Source: Nocardioides sp. SYSU D00038 (GTDB taxonomy: Bacteria > Actinomycetota > Actinomycetes > Propionibacteriales > Nocardioidaceae). From it: a stretch of DNA of 64,000 nucleotides. The position numbers and the translations under genes were made by a program. The notes under the pieces are model-generated. The model was given only the letters and a program-made list of their open reading frames with translations. It did not search any database and had not been told where the DNA came from. Shown here in pieces: positions 26,061 through 34,458 of the stretch. The stretch spans positions 111,329-175,328 of the forward strand of contig NZ_JAFFJT010000026.1 of NCBI RefSeq assembly GCF_016924665.1. Direction: 5' to 3'. Every line of letters starts with the position of its first letter. Positions within the stretch are counted from its first letter, which is position 1.

Positions 26061-27143
26061 TCAGACGATCCGGTGCATCCAGCCGAACGGGTCCTCCGCG
26101 CGGCCGAACTGGATGCCGACGAGCTCCTCGCGCAGCGCCATCGTGACCTCGGAGCCCGGGGCCGCCGCGATCTCGCCGTGCTCGGAGAGCACCGCGCCGA
26201 CCGGCGTGATGACCGCCGCGGTGCCGCAGGCGAACACCTCGGTGATCGCGCCGGACGCGACGCCCTCGCGCCACTCGTCGATCGAGAACCGGCGCTCCTC
26301 GACCTTGTGGCCCTGGTGCCCGGCGAGCTCGATGATGCTGGCGCGGGTGATCCCCTCGAGGATGGTCCCGGTCTCGGGCGTCACGATGGTGCCGTCGGCG
26401 TGGACGAAGAACAGGTTCATGCCGCCGAGCTCCTCGACGTACCTGCCCTCGGTCGCGTCGAGGAAGACCACCTGGTCGCAGCCCTTGGCCATGCCCTCGC
26501 GCTGGGCGGCGAGCGAGGCGGCGTAGTTGCCACCGGTCTTGGCCGCGCCCATGCCGCCGCGGCCGGCGCGGGTGAGGTGCTCGCTGAGCCAGAGCGTGAC
26601 CGGCTTGATGCCGCCCTTGAAGTAGGCACCGGCCGGGCTGGCGATCACCATGAACGTGACGTGCTCCGCGGGCCGCACCCCCAGGAAGGTCTCGCTCGCG
26701 AACATGAACGGCCTCAGGTACAGCGCGTTCTCGCCGCCGTCGGGGGTCGGCACCCAGCGCTGGTCGGCGGCCACGAGCGCGTCGACGGCCTGGACGAAGT
26801 CCTCGACCGGCAGCTCGGGGAAGGCCAGGCGGTGGCTGGAGCGGACCATCCGGGCGGCGTTGGCCTCCGGCCGGAACGACCAGATGGAGCCGTCGGGGTG
26901 CCGGTAGGCCTTCATCCCCTCGAAGGTCTCCTGCGCGTAGTGCAGGACCGCGGTCGCGGGGTCGAGGCTGAGCGGTCCGTAGGCCTCGATCCGACCGCCG
27001 TGCCACCCCGCCTCGGGGGTCCACTCCAGCGTGAGCATGTGGTCGGTGAAGTGCTTGCCGAAGCCGGGATCGGCCAGGATCTCGGCGACCCGCTCGTCGC
27101 TGGCCGGGCTGCTCGAGGGCGACGTGGTGATCTGCATGGACAT
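26061..27143 (-). CDS. ilvE: Branched-chain amino acid aminotransferase
   Basis: A 360-residue fold type IV PLP enzyme. LHYAQETFEGMKAYR, the Lys-containing GGNYAAS/AKTGGNYAAS region, EELGGMNLFFV and GTILEGITRASI are diagnostic. It makes the last step of isoleucine, leucine and valine synthesis, with glutamate as amino donor. GGGAG lies 9 bases before the ATG at 27143; MQ at 27137 is an alternative start. It is downstream of leuB on the same strand but separated by 107 bases holding a hairpin terminator, so it may have its own promoter. Confidence 0.95.
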   Translation of the reverse strand: MSMQITTSPSSSPASDERVAEILADPGFGKHFTDHMLTLEWTPEAGWHGGRIEAYGPLSLDPATAVLHYAQETFEGMKAYRHPDGSIWSFRPEANAARMVRSSHRLAFPELPVEDFVQAVDALVAADQRWVPTPDGGENALYLRPFMFASETFLGVRPAEHVTFMVIASPAGAYFKGGIKPVTLWLSEHLTRAGRGGMGAAKTGGNYAASLAAQREGMAKGCDQVVFLDATEGRYVEELGGMNLFFVHADGTIVTPETGTILEGITRASIIELAGHQGHKVEERRFSIDEWREGVASGAITEVFACGTAAVITPVGAVLSEHGEIAAAPGSEVTMALREELVGIQFGRAEDPFGWMHRIV

Positions 27144-27212
27144 CAAAGTATCTCCCGCCGGAGGACGGACAAAGGGTTGGGTCGGCTTTCGCCGCAGGAC
27201 TTCCCGAGACGC

Positions 27213-27252
27213 GACGCCGGACCCGCCTCAGCGGCGGTGCTGCACCGGCGTC
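27213..27252 (-). terminator. Hairpin at the end of leuB
   Basis: GACGCCGG (27213-27220) and CCGGCGTC (27245-27252) form an outer stem and CCGCC/GGCGG an inner one. It includes the leuB stop codon region and has no T tract. Likely a terminator or an mRNA-stabilising end between leuB and ilvE. Confidence 0.6.
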
Positions 27253-28351
27253 AGCCGGCTACTCGCGCGGCGATCGCGTCGCCCACCTCGGACGTACGAC
27301 GTCCGCCGGTCGGGCCGCTGCCGGGCGTGCGCTCGGCCAGGTCGGCGATCACCGCCGCCTCGATCGTGGCGGCCGCGTCGGCGTACCCGAGGTGATCGAG
27401 GAGCAACGAGGCGGACAGGACCGCCGCGGTGGGGTCGGCCTTCTGCTGGCCGGCGATGTCCGGGGCCGACCCGTGGACGGGCTCGAACATGCTCGGGCTG
27501 GTCCGGTCGGGGTTGACGTTGCCGGAGGCCGCGAGGCCGATGCCGCCGGTGATCGCGGCGGCGAGGTCGGTGATGATGTCGCCGAAGAGGTTGTCGGTGA
27601 CGATCACGTCGAAGCGCGCGGGGTCGGTGGTCATGAAGATCATCGCCGCGTCGATGTGCATGTAGTCGGTGGTCACCTCGGGGTGCTCCGCGGCCACCTG
27701 CTCGAAGAGGCGCCACCACACGGAGCCGGCGTTGACGAGCACGTTGGTCTTGTGGACCAGGGTGAGCTTCTTGCGCGGCCGGCGCGAGGCCCGGGCGAAC
27801 GCGTCGCGGACGACCCGCTCGACGCCGAACGCGGTGTTGACCGAGACCTCGGTCGCGACCTCGTGGGGAGTGCCGACGCGCAGCGCGCCGCCGTTGCCGG
27901 TGTAGGGACCCTCGGTGCCCTCGCGCACGACGACGAAGTCGATCTCGCGGCCGCCCACCACGTGGTCGGCGAGCGGCGAGACCGAGCCCGGGAAGATCCG
28001 CGACGGGCGCAGGTTGACGTAGTGGTCGAGCTCGAAGCGCAGCCGCAGCAGCAGCCCGCGCTCGAGGATGCCCGGGGGCAGGTTCGGGTCGTTGGGCTTG
28101 CCACCGACCGCGCCGAGCAGGATCGCGTCGTGCTCGCGGATCTCGGCGAGCACCGAGTCGGGCAGCACCTCGCCGGTCGCGAGGTAGCGCTCCGCGCCGA
28201 GGTCGTAGCGGGTCTGCTCGAACTTCACGCCCTCGGGCGAGGCGACCTCGAGCACCTTGAGGGCCTCGGCGGTCACCTCCTGGCCGATGCCGTCGCCGGG
28301 GATGACGGCGAGCCGCAGCGAGCCGGTGCGTGGGTTCGGGTCGGTGGTCAT
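27251..28351 (-). CDS. leuB: 3-isopropylmalate dehydrogenase
   Basis: A 366-residue NAD-dependent beta-decarboxylating dehydrogenase. [39 protein letters not shown] (substrate arginines), [29 protein letters not shown] (catalytic Lys) and the NAD site [20 protein letters not shown] identify LeuB; this longer actinobacterial form has the [12 protein letters not shown] loop. It oxidises 3-isopropylmalate in leucine synthesis. A 45-codon gene ends 10 bases upstream, and a putative leader peptide lies further up at 28727-28771. Confidence 0.94.
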   Translation of the reverse strand: MTTDPNPRTGSLRLAVIPGDGIGQEVTAEALKVLEVASPEGVKFEQTRYDLGAERYLATGEVLPDSVLAEIREHDAILLGAVGGKPNDPNLPPGILERGLLLRLRFELDHYVNLRPSRIFPGSVSPLADHVVGGREIDFVVVREGTEGPYTGNGGALRVGTPHEVATEVSVNTAFGVERVVRDAFARASRRPRKKLTLVHKTNVLVNAGSVWWRLFEQVAAEHPEVTTDYMHIDAAMIFMTTDPARFDVIVTDNLFGDIITDLAAAITGGIGLAASGNVNPDRTSPSMFEPVHGSAPDIAGQQKADPTAAVLSASLLLDHLGYADAAATIEAAVIADLAERTPGSGPTGGRRTSEVGDAIAARVAG

Positions 28352-28361
28352 GGGCGAGACG

Positions 28362-28499
28362 TTAGTTGTCGTCGGGGCGCTGGCCGCCGTTGTCCCGCAG
28401 GTCGAGAGCGGCCTGCAGGGCCAGGGTGACGTTCTCGTGGCTGCGCGGGTTGTCGGGGTCGTGGCTGGCGGGTCCCCAGTCGGGATACATGTCGTACAC
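28362..28499 (-). CDS. Small protein (45 residues) directly upstream of leuB
   Basis: A 45-residue acidic, Asn/Asp/Pro-rich protein beginning [18 protein letters not shown] and ending with an amphipathic stretch, [23 protein letters not shown] lies 6 bases before the GTG, and the stop is 10 bases before leuB, so it is well placed for translation. I do not recognise a family with confidence. It is too long and too far from a terminator to be a classical leader peptide. It could regulate leuB translation or be an independent small protein. Confidence 0.7.
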   Translation of the reverse strand: MYDMYPDWGPASHDPDNPRSHENVTLALQAALDLRDNGGQRPDDN

Positions 28500-28703
28500 G
28501 GGTGCTCCTGGTCGGTTCCGGTGGGTGGTCGCGGACGGTCTCGCGATGCACCGGGAACGAAGCTGCTCCACGACGGGAGACGTCGTCGTGGATCGCACGA
28601 TGATCAACCTGGGAGATCGCGGGTCACGCTGCCCAACCGGGTGCGTCCCGCCGCGGAGTCGTCTTCGATCCTGATGCACCGAGAGACCACGTCAACGCCG
28701 AAC

Positions 28704-28743
28704 GCCGCGGCGAGGTGGCCTCTCTGTCAGGCCTCGCCGCGGC
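28704..28743 (-). promoter_or_regulatory. Hairpin overlapping the leuB leader peptide
   Basis: GCCGCGGCGAGG and CCTCGCCGCGGC are perfect 12-bp arms around a 16-base loop. On the minus strand the 5' arm is made from the last codons of the leader peptide, and its stop is in the loop, so a ribosome there would melt the hairpin. No T tract follows. A weaker hairpin (CCACGACG/CGTCGTGG) lies at about 28569-28592. Confidence 0.65.
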
Positions 28744-28771
28744 AGTCGATAAGTACGAAGACGCTCCGCAT
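28727..28771 (-). CDS. Putative leuB leader peptide (MRSVFVLIDCRGEA)
   Basis: A 14-residue reading frame on the minus strand with Val-Phe-Val-Leu-Ile in a row. It starts 9 bases after a TACGGT hexamer that has GTGACA 18 bases further up, so it is at the very start of the transcript. The last codons form the 5' arm of a 12-bp hairpin. This is the geometry of ribosome-mediated attenuation by BCAA-tRNA. The 45-codon gene and leuB follow on the same strand. Confidence 0.6.
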   Translation of the reverse strand: MRSVFVLIDCRGEA

Positions 28772-28780
28772 GGTCCGACC

Positions 28781-28810
28781 ACCGTACGTCGCTCCCCCGT
28801 GTCGTGTCAC
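28781..28810 (-). promoter_or_regulatory. Promoter of the leuB leader transcript
   Basis: Minus strand GTGACA (28805-28810), an 18-base spacer, then TACGGT (28781-28786). The expected start is 2-3 bases before the leader-peptide ATG. The ilvB leader has the same arrangement (GTGACG, 18 bases, TACCGT). Confidence 0.6.
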
Positions 28811-28870
28811 CGGGATTCCACGACGTGTTCGCGATGCGAGATGCCCCCGCTCCGGTGCGACACTGGCCGC

Positions 28871-29440
28871 ATGAGCGCACCCCCCGACCTCCCCGAGATC
28901 GTCGAGCGTGCGTTCGCCGTCTCCCGCCGGGCCGGCTACGTGTCGTTCTGCCGCAACGAGACCGGGCGCCTGCTGGCCACGCTCGCCGCCACCCGCGACG
29001 GCACGATGGCCGAGTTCGGCACCGGCTGCGGCGTCGGCACCGCCTGGCTGCGCTCGGGGGTCCGCGGCGAGAAGGCCCGGATCGTCACCGCCGAGCTCGA
29101 CACCCGCCTCGCCGGCGCCGCCACCACCATCTTCGAGGCCGACCCCCTGGTCGAGGTGCTCACCGCCGACTGGTCGACCCTGCTCGACAAAGGCCCCTAC
29201 TCGCTGCTCTTCCTCGACGCCGGCGAGCCCTCCGAGGTCGGCGTCGACCGGGTCGCCGACCTGGTCGAGGACGGCGGCATCGTGGTCCTCGACGACTTCA
29301 CCCCCTCCGAGGGCTGGCCGCCGGTCACCTACGGCAGGGTCGACACCCTCCGTGAGCAGTGGCTCACCGACGACCGGTTCACCGCCGTCGAGGTCATGGT
29401 CGCCACCGACGCCGCCACGATCATCGCCACCAAGCGCTGA
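28871..29440 (+). CDS. O-methyltransferase-like SAM-dependent methyltransferase
   Basis: A 189-residue class I methyltransferase. The SAM-binding motif is AEFGTGCGVGTAWL (residues 47-60), the acidic motif II is VTAELDTRLA, and LLFLDAGEPSEVG plus GGIVVLDDFTPSEGWP is the pattern of class I O-methyltransferases (the Asp-Asp usually binds metal). Substrate unknown. ATG at 28871; upstream homologous sequence is absent. It is divergent from the leuB leader region, and a hairpin follows its stop. Confidence 0.8.
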   Translation: MSAPPDLPEIVERAFAVSRRAGYVSFCRNETGRLLATLAATRDGTMAEFGTGCGVGTAWLRSGVRGEKARIVTAELDTRLAGAATTIFEADPLVEVLTADWSTLLDKGPYSLLFLDAGEPSEVGVDRVADLVEDGGIVVLDDFTPSEGWPPVTYGRVDTLREQWLTDDRFTAVEVMVATDAATIIATKR

Positions 29441-29466
29441 CGCCGCTCCGCGCGCGGCCCAGTGTC

Positions 29467-29498
29467 GCCGAGCCGTCGTTAATTAACGCCGGGTCGGC
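29467..29498 (+). terminator. Hairpin after the methyltransferase gene
   Basis: GCCGAGCC and GGGTCGGC arms enclose CGTTAATTAACG, giving a 32-base near-perfect dyad about 27 bases after the stop. Its left arm resembles that of the palindrome at 1283-1323. Confidence 0.65.
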
Positions 29499-29548
29499 GT
29501 GATCCGGTGACGACAAGCGCCGGGTCGGTGATACCCCGACCGGCACTC

Positions 29549-29592
29549 GGGTTGCTGGGCAACCTCCTCAGCCAGCGGCTTCCCACCGCTGG
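29549..29592. terminator. Two short hairpins after the yczE-like gene
   Basis: GGTTGC-TGG-GCAACC (29549-29563) and CCAGCGG-CTTCCCA-CCGCTGG (29572-29592) lie in the gap between the convergent methyltransferase and YczE-like genes. Both are perfect stems and could end transcription from either side. Confidence 0.55.
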
Positions 29593-29600
29593 TCGAGGGC

Positions 29601-30287
29601 TCAGCCGGGGCAGGACGACGGCTCGACGACCCTGGGCGTGCCGAGGTCGACGACCCACGCGGGCAGCATCCACTGGGTGAGCGGGCCGATGGTGAGGGCG
29701 AAGAGCACGGTGCCGACGCCGAGGACGCCGCCGAGGGCCAGGCCGATGAGGACGACGGTCACCTCGAGGCCGGTGCGCACCAGCCGCAGCGACCACCCGG
29801 TCCGGCGGACCAGGCCGGTCATCAGGCCGTCGCGGGGACCGCGGCCGAGCTGGGCGCCGATGTACATCGCGGTGGCGAGGGCGCAGAGCACGACGCCGCC
29901 GGCCATCAGGCCGATCCGGGCGGCGAAGGCGTCGGGGCGGTCGACGACCCAGAGCGTGAGGTCGGCGAAGGCGCCGACCAGGAGGGCGTTGAGCACGGTG
30001 GCGATGCCGGGGGTCTCCCGCAGCGGGATCCAGAGCAGCAGCACCACGAAGCTGAACAGCACCACGGCCTGGCCGAAGCTCACGTCGACGTGCTGGATGA
30101 AGCCGGAGTGCAGCACGTCCCACGGCGCGAGGCCGAGGTCGCCGCGGAACATGATCGCCAGCGAGACGCCGTAGAGGAACAGGCCGACGAGCAGCTGCGG
30201 CAGCCGGCGGGTCAGGCGGCCGGCGCGCAGCTGGGCGACCGGGCCGAGGTCGCTGAGCCGGACGGCGGGTTGGGGGGTCGTGGACAC
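29601..30287 (-). CDS. YczE/YitT-like integral membrane protein
   Basis: A 228-residue protein with about five or six membrane segments. GLFLYGVSLAIMFRGDLGLAPWDVLHSG and the second-half GAQLGRGPRDGLMTGL are the repeated motifs of the YczE family. Function unknown in general. It is divergent from a MocR regulator. In Bacillus the yczE gene is paired with the MocR gene ycxD, and this pairing is conserved in actinobacteria, so it is the probable target. GTG at 30287 is preferred, since a longer form would include the operator region. Confidence 0.82.
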   Translation of the reverse strand: MSTTPQPAVRLSDLGPVAQLRAGRLTRRLPQLLVGLFLYGVSLAIMFRGDLGLAPWDVLHSGFIQHVDVSFGQAVVLFSFVVLLLWIPLRETPGIATVLNALLVGAFADLTLWVVDRPDAFAARIGLMAGGVVLCALATAMYIGAQLGRGPRDGLMTGLVRRTGWSLRLVRTGLEVTVVLIGLALGGVLGVGTVLFALTIGPLTQWMLPAWVVDLGTPRVVEPSSCPG

Positions 30288-30303
30288 GGGACCAGCCTCT
30301 CGT

Positions 30304-30332
30304 CGATTGGCCTGTTCCGAAATAGCCAATCG
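30304..30332. promoter_or_regulatory. Probable MocR operator
   Basis: CGATTGGC (30304-30311) and GCCAATCG (30325-30332) form a perfect 8-bp inverted repeat with a 13-base spacer, between the divergent yczE-like and mocR genes. The direct repeat TGGCCT (30308 and 30341) overlaps it. Confidence 0.6.
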
Positions 30333-30348
30333 TGAGAGAGTGGCCTTC

Positions 30349-31779
30349 GTGACCCGCTCCATCAGCGCCGCCCGGACCGCCGCCCTCGTCGGCGACTTCG
30401 ACCGCTCCCCCGCCTACGTCGGGCTCAGCGACGCCCTCGTCCTGCTCGTCGGCGACGGGCGGATCGGCCTCGACGTGCGGCTGCCCAGCGAGCGCGAGCT
30501 CACGGAGGCGCTCGGCGTCTCGCGGACCACGGTGACCCGCGCCTACGCCCGGCTGCGCGAGGCGGGGTACGCCGAGGCACGCCAGGGCTCCGGCACCTTC
30601 ACCCGGGTGCCGGGCGGCTCCGCCCGCGCCCACGACCGTGCCCTGCTCCCCCGCCCCGGTGACCACGAGGCCATCGACCTCAACTGCGCGGCTCCCTCGG
30701 CCCCGCCCCAGCTCGCCGGGGCGTACGCCGCCGCCGGGGCCGAGCTGCCGGCGTACCTCGGCGGTCACGGGTACTTCCCCGCCGGGATGCCCGATCTCCA
30801 GGCCGCCATCGCCCGCGACTACGAGGCGCGCGGCCTGCCCACCGACCCCGAGCAGGTGATGGTCACGCCCGGCGCGCTCTCGGCGGCCTCGATCGTCGCG
30901 CAGGCGCTCACCGGCCCCGGCGACCGTGCGCTGGTGGAGTCGCCGGTCTACCCCAACGCCACCCAGGCGATCGCCTGCAGCGGCGCCCGGCTGGCCGCCA
31001 ACCCGGTCGACCCCGAGGGCTGGGACCTCGACGCGGTGGGCGCCGCGCTGCGTCAGGTCGCGCCCCGCATCGCCTACCTGATCCCCGACTTCCAGAACCC
31101 CACCGGCCACCTGATGACCGACGAGCAGCGCGAGCGCTACGCCGACCACCTGCGCCGCGCGCACGTCGTCCCCGTCGTCGACGAGGCCCACCAGGCCCTG
31201 GCCCTCGAGGGGCAGGCGATGCCGCGGCCGTTCGCGGCGTTCCACCGCGACACCATCTCGATCGGCAGCGCCAGCAAGTCGTTCTGGGGCGGTCTGCGGC
31301 TGGGCTGGATCCGCGCACCGCACGCGATGGTGGAGCGGCTCACCCACGCCCGGGTCTCGCTCGACCTCGGCGCCCCGGTGCTCGAGCAGCTGGTTCTCAC
31401 CCGGCTGCTCGCCGACCCCGCGCCGCTCCTCGAAGGCCACCGGGCCCGGCTGCGCGAGGCACGCGACCGGCTGGTCGCCGCGCTGCGTGCCCAGCTGCCC
31501 GACTGGGAGTTCGTCGTGCCTGCCGGCGGGCTGGCGCTGTGGTGCCGGCTGCCGGTGGCCCGGGCGACCGCGCTGGCCGCGGCCGGCGAGCGGCTGGGCG
31601 TGATCGTCGCGCCCGGGCCGGTGTTCGCGGCCGAGGGCGGCCTCGACCGGTTCGTGCGGATCCCGTGGACCCGCCCCGTCGAGGAGCTCGAGGAGGGCGT
31701 GCGACGGCTCGCGGCCGCGTGGGCCGGCGTCGGCGAGGCCGGTGGGCCGGGTCGCCCGGCCCGGGTGATGGTCGCCTGA
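30349..31779 (+). CDS. MocR-type regulator (GntR DNA-binding domain fused to PLP aminotransferase fold)
   Basis: A 476-residue protein. Residues about 25-90 are a GntR winged helix (LPSERELTEALGVSRTTVTRAY). The rest is a fold-type I aminotransferase domain, with YLIPDFQNPTGHLM, DEAHQALALEG and the PLP lysine in GSASKSFWGGLRLGW. In this class the PLP domain senses a ligand instead of, or as well as, catalysing transamination. GTG at 30349 with GAGAG upstream. It is divergent from the YczE-like gene with a dyad between them. Confidence 0.9.
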   Translation: MTRSISAARTAALVGDFDRSPAYVGLSDALVLLVGDGRIGLDVRLPSERELTEALGVSRTTVTRAYARLREAGYAEARQGSGTFTRVPGGSARAHDRALLPRPGDHEAIDLNCAAPSAPPQLAGAYAAAGAELPAYLGGHGYFPAGMPDLQAAIARDYEARGLPTDPEQVMVTPGALSAASIVAQALTGPGDRALVESPVYPNATQAIACSGARLAANPVDPEGWDLDAVGAALRQVAPRIAYLIPDFQNPTGHLMTDEQRERYADHLRRAHVVPVVDEAHQALALEGQAMPRPFAAFHRDTISIGSASKSFWGGLRLGWIRAPHAMVERLTHARVSLDLGAPVLEQLVLTRLLADPAPLLEGHRARLREARDRLVAALRAQLPDWEFVVPAGGLALWCRLPVARATALAAAGERLGVIVAPGPVFAAEGGLDRFVRIPWTRPVEELEEGVRRLAAAWAGVGEAGGPGRPARVMVA

Positions 31780-31798
31780 GCCTCCTCGACGGACGCCC

Positions 31799-32860
31799 TC
31801 AGCCCTCGTCGGTGCCGTCGGGGCAGGGCTCCTCCGACGGCTCCGCGGACTCCCCGCCGGGCTCCTCGGGCAGCTCGGGCTCCTCGGCAGAGCGCAGCGC
31901 CGCCCCCTGGGTCGACCCGGAGCCGCAGGAGGCCTCCCAGACCCGCACGTAGTCGATCCGCATCGTGCCCGGCAGCGGGCTGTCGTCGGGGTCGAGCTGG
32001 TTCATGGTGCCGTTGGGCGACAACGCCTGGAGGAGGTTGACAGCGTAGGGGCTGCCGAACGGCTCGGCCCGGGTGTCGCTCGCGGGCTCGATGTCGTGCT
32101 CGAGGCACGGCTCGCCGTCGTAGAGGACGCGGATCTTGTCCTCGTCCCACACCAGGAAGTAGGTGTGGAACTCCTCGGGGTCGGCGACCCGGCAGCCGCT
32201 CAGCACCGGGGAGGTGCCGACCGCCCGCTTGTAGTAGGCCGCGGCGTTGACCCGGTTGGAGACGTAGGAGTAGTACTCGCCGATGTCGAGCTCGCCGCTG
32301 GCCTTGCCCTGCTCGACCTGCGGGTCGGGGTAGAGCCACAGCGCGGAGTGGGTGCCGGGCTTGGTCGACTCCGGGAAAGCGGCCCGGATCTCCACCCGCG
32401 CGTAGCGCACGGCGAGCTTGCCGAAGGTGGAGACGAACGCACCCACGTAGCGGCTCTTGAACCCGCCGTTGATCGAGGGGCAGGTGAACTCCTCGTCCTC
32501 CTGCGTGGCGGTGAGCCGCAGCTCGCCGTCGGCCACCTCGACGTTGTCGCCGGCGTCACCGCGGTAGCACTCCGGCCCGTTGCGGTAGCCGGTCTCGGCG
32601 CTCGACACGATGCTCCACACCGAGGTGTCGAGCACGGTGCCGTCGAAGTCCTCGTCGAGCACGCAGTCCCAGATCCGGCCGTCCTCCTCCAGCGGCTCCG
32701 GGCCGCAGGCGGCTCCCGCCTCCACCTCGTCGTCCGACCCGCACGCCGAGAGCAGCACCGCCCCGAGGAGCAGGGCGGCGAGCAGGGCGAGGGCGCGGTG
32801 CGGAAGGCGGTGCGGAAGGCGGAGCGGCAGCGGCCGGCCAGGACGGGGAGGCCGCGCCAT
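31799..32860 (-). CDS. Glycoside hydrolase family 16-like lipoprotein
   Basis: A 353-residue exported lipoprotein. A long positively charged start precedes the hydrophobic core ALALLAALLLGAVLLSAC, lipid Cys40. The catalytic motif ELDIGE (190-195) has Glu190 (nucleophile), Asp192 and Glu195 (acid/base). FHTYFLVWDEDKIRVLYDG and MRIDYVRVWE are typical GH16 strands. Members cut beta-glucans, laminarin or related polymers. It has at least eight Cys and a Pro/Glu-rich tail (EEPELPEEPGGESAEPSEEP). ATG overlaps the serA stop by one base (TGATG), so it is coupled to serA, an unexpected partner. Confidence 0.83.
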   Translation of the reverse strand: MARPPRPGRPLPLRLPHRLPHRALALLAALLLGAVLLSACGSDDEVEAGAACGPEPLEEDGRIWDCVLDEDFDGTVLDTSVWSIVSSAETGYRNGPECYRGDAGDNVEVADGELRLTATQEDEEFTCPSINGGFKSRYVGAFVSTFGKLAVRYARVEIRAAFPESTKPGTHSALWLYPDPQVEQGKASGELDIGEYYSYVSNRVNAAAYYKRAVGTSPVLSGCRVADPEEFHTYFLVWDEDKIRVLYDGEPCLEHDIEPASDTRAEPFGSPYAVNLLQALSPNGTMNQLDPDDSPLPGTMRIDYVRVWEASCGSGSTQGAALRSAEEPELPEEPGGESAEPSEEPCPDGTDEG

Positions 32861-34458
32861 CAGACCAGGTCGACGGCCCGCACCGTCACCGCGTCGATCG
32901 ACGACCCGATCTCGTCGAGGGTGTCGGGACCGATGGCGGTGTCGACCGAGACCGCGACCAGCGCCAGCCCGCCCTTGGCGTCGCGGGCCACCTGCATGCC
33001 GGCGATGTTGATCCCGGCGTCGCCGAGGATCTGGCCGACGGTGCCGACCATCCCGGGCCGGTCGGCGTAGGTGAAGAACGCGAGGTGCTCGGTGGGCTCG
33101 ATGTCGACGTCGTAGCCGTTGACCTCCACCAGCCGCTCGCGCTGGTTGATGCCGATCAGCGTGCCGCTCACCGAGACCTGCGCACCGTCGGCGAGCGTGC
33201 CGCGCAGCGTGATCAGGTTGCGGTGGTCGGGGCTCTCGGCGTCGGTCACCAGGCGTACGGCGGTGCCGCGCTCCGCGGCGAGCAGGGGCGCGTTGACGTA
33301 GGAGACCTGCTCCTCGACCACGTCGGCGAAGACTCCCTTGAGCGCCGCCAGCTCGAGCACCTTGACGTCGTAGTCGGTGATCTCGCCGCGCACCTCGACG
33401 TCGATCGACTGCGCGACCTCGCCGGCCAGCGCGGTGAAGACCCGACCGAGCTTCTCGGTGAGCGGGATGCCGGGGCGCACGTCCTCGGCGATCACCCCGC
33501 CCTGCACGTTGACGGCGTCGGGCACCAGCTCGCCGGCCAGCGCCAGCCGCACCGAGCGTGCGACGGCGATGCCGGCCTTCTCCTGGGCCTCGTCGGTGGA
33601 GGCGCCGAGGTGAGGCGTGGCGACGACGTTCTCGAGCTCGAAGAGCGGGCTGTCGGTGCACGGCTCCTGGGCGAACACGTCGAGCCCGGCCGCGGCGACC
33701 CGGCCCTCCTTGAGAGCGGCGTAGAGCGCGTCCTCGTCGACGATGCCGCCGCGCGCGGCGTTGACGAGCACCAGCGACGGCTTGACCCGGTGCAGCTGCT
33801 CGGCGCCGATCAGGCCGACGGTCTCGGGGGTCTTCGGCAGGTGCACCGACATGAAGTCGGCCTCGGCGAGCAGCGCGTCGAGGTCGACCAGCCGCACGCC
33901 CATCTGGGCGGCCCGGCCGGCCTGGACGTAGGGGTCGTAGGCGATGACCTTCATGCCGAACGCCGAGAGCCGCTGCGCGACCAGCACGCCGATCCGGCCC
34001 AGCCCGACGATCCCGACGGTCTTCTCGTAGAGCTCGGTGCCGGTGTAGCGCGACCGCTTCCACTCCCCCTGCCGCAGTGCGGCGTGGGCCGGCGAGACGT
34101 GGCGGGCGGCCGCGAGCATCAGGGCGACCGCGAGCTCGGCGGCCGAGACGATGTTGGAGGTCGGGGCGTTGACCACCATCACGCCGGACTGGGTGGCCGC
34201 GCGCACGTCGACGTTGTCGAGTCCCACCCCGGCCCGCGCGACGACCCGCAGCCGCGGGGCGGCGGCCAGCGCCTCGGCGTCGACCTGGGTGGCCGAGCGC
34301 ACCAGCACCGCCTCGGCGTCGGCGAGCGCGGGCAGCAGCGCCGCCCGGTCGGCGCCGTCGCAGTGCCGGACGTCGAAGTCCGGGCCGAGCGCCTCGATCG
34401 TGGCGGGGCTGAGCTCCTCGGCGATCAGGACGACCGGCCGGGCAGGGGTGTCGCTCAC
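32860..34458 (-). CDS. serA: D-3-phosphoglycerate dehydrogenase
   Basis: A 532-residue type 1 PGDH. GIVGLGRIGVLVAQRL is the NAD-binding loop, RARAGVGLDNV-like VVARAGVGLDNVDV the substrate loop, and NAARGGIVDEDALYAAL and PHLGASTDEAQEKAG the catalytic region (His of PHLGAS). An intervening domain and a C-terminal ACT domain (FFTYADRPGMVGTVGQIL) follow, the ACT domain being the serine feedback site in the type 1 enzymes of mycobacteria. It starts serine synthesis from 3-phosphoglycerate. GTG at 34458 with GAGGAA upstream. No leader peptide seen. Confidence 0.95.
   Translation of the reverse strand: MSDTPARPVVLIAEELSPATIEALGPDFDVRHCDGADRAALLPALADAEAVLVRSATQVDAEALAAAPRLRVVARAGVGLDNVDVRAATQSGVMVVNAPTSNIVSAAELAVALMLAAARHVSPAHAALRQGEWKRSRYTGTELYEKTVGIVGLGRIGVLVAQRLSAFGMKVIAYDPYVQAGRAAQMGVRLVDLDALLAEADFMSVHLPKTPETVGLIGAEQLHRVKPSLVLVNAARGGIVDEDALYAALKEGRVAAAGLDVFAQEPCTDSPLFELENVVATPHLGASTDEAQEKAGIAVARSVRLALAGELVPDAVNVQGGVIAEDVRPGIPLTEKLGRVFTALAGEVAQSIDVEVRGEITDYDVKVLELAALKGVFADVVEEQVSYVNAPLLAAERGTAVRLVTDAESPDHRNLITLRGTLADGAQVSVSGTLIGINQRERLVEVNGYDVDIEPTEHLAFFTYADRPGMVGTVGQILGDAGINIAGMQVARDAKGGLALVAVSVDTAIGPDTLDEIGSSIDAVTVRAVDLV

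Noticed and set aside
27144..27250. Attenuator before ilvE
   Set aside because: The hairpin there includes the leuB stop and has no T tract or leader frame; it fits a terminator of leuB better.
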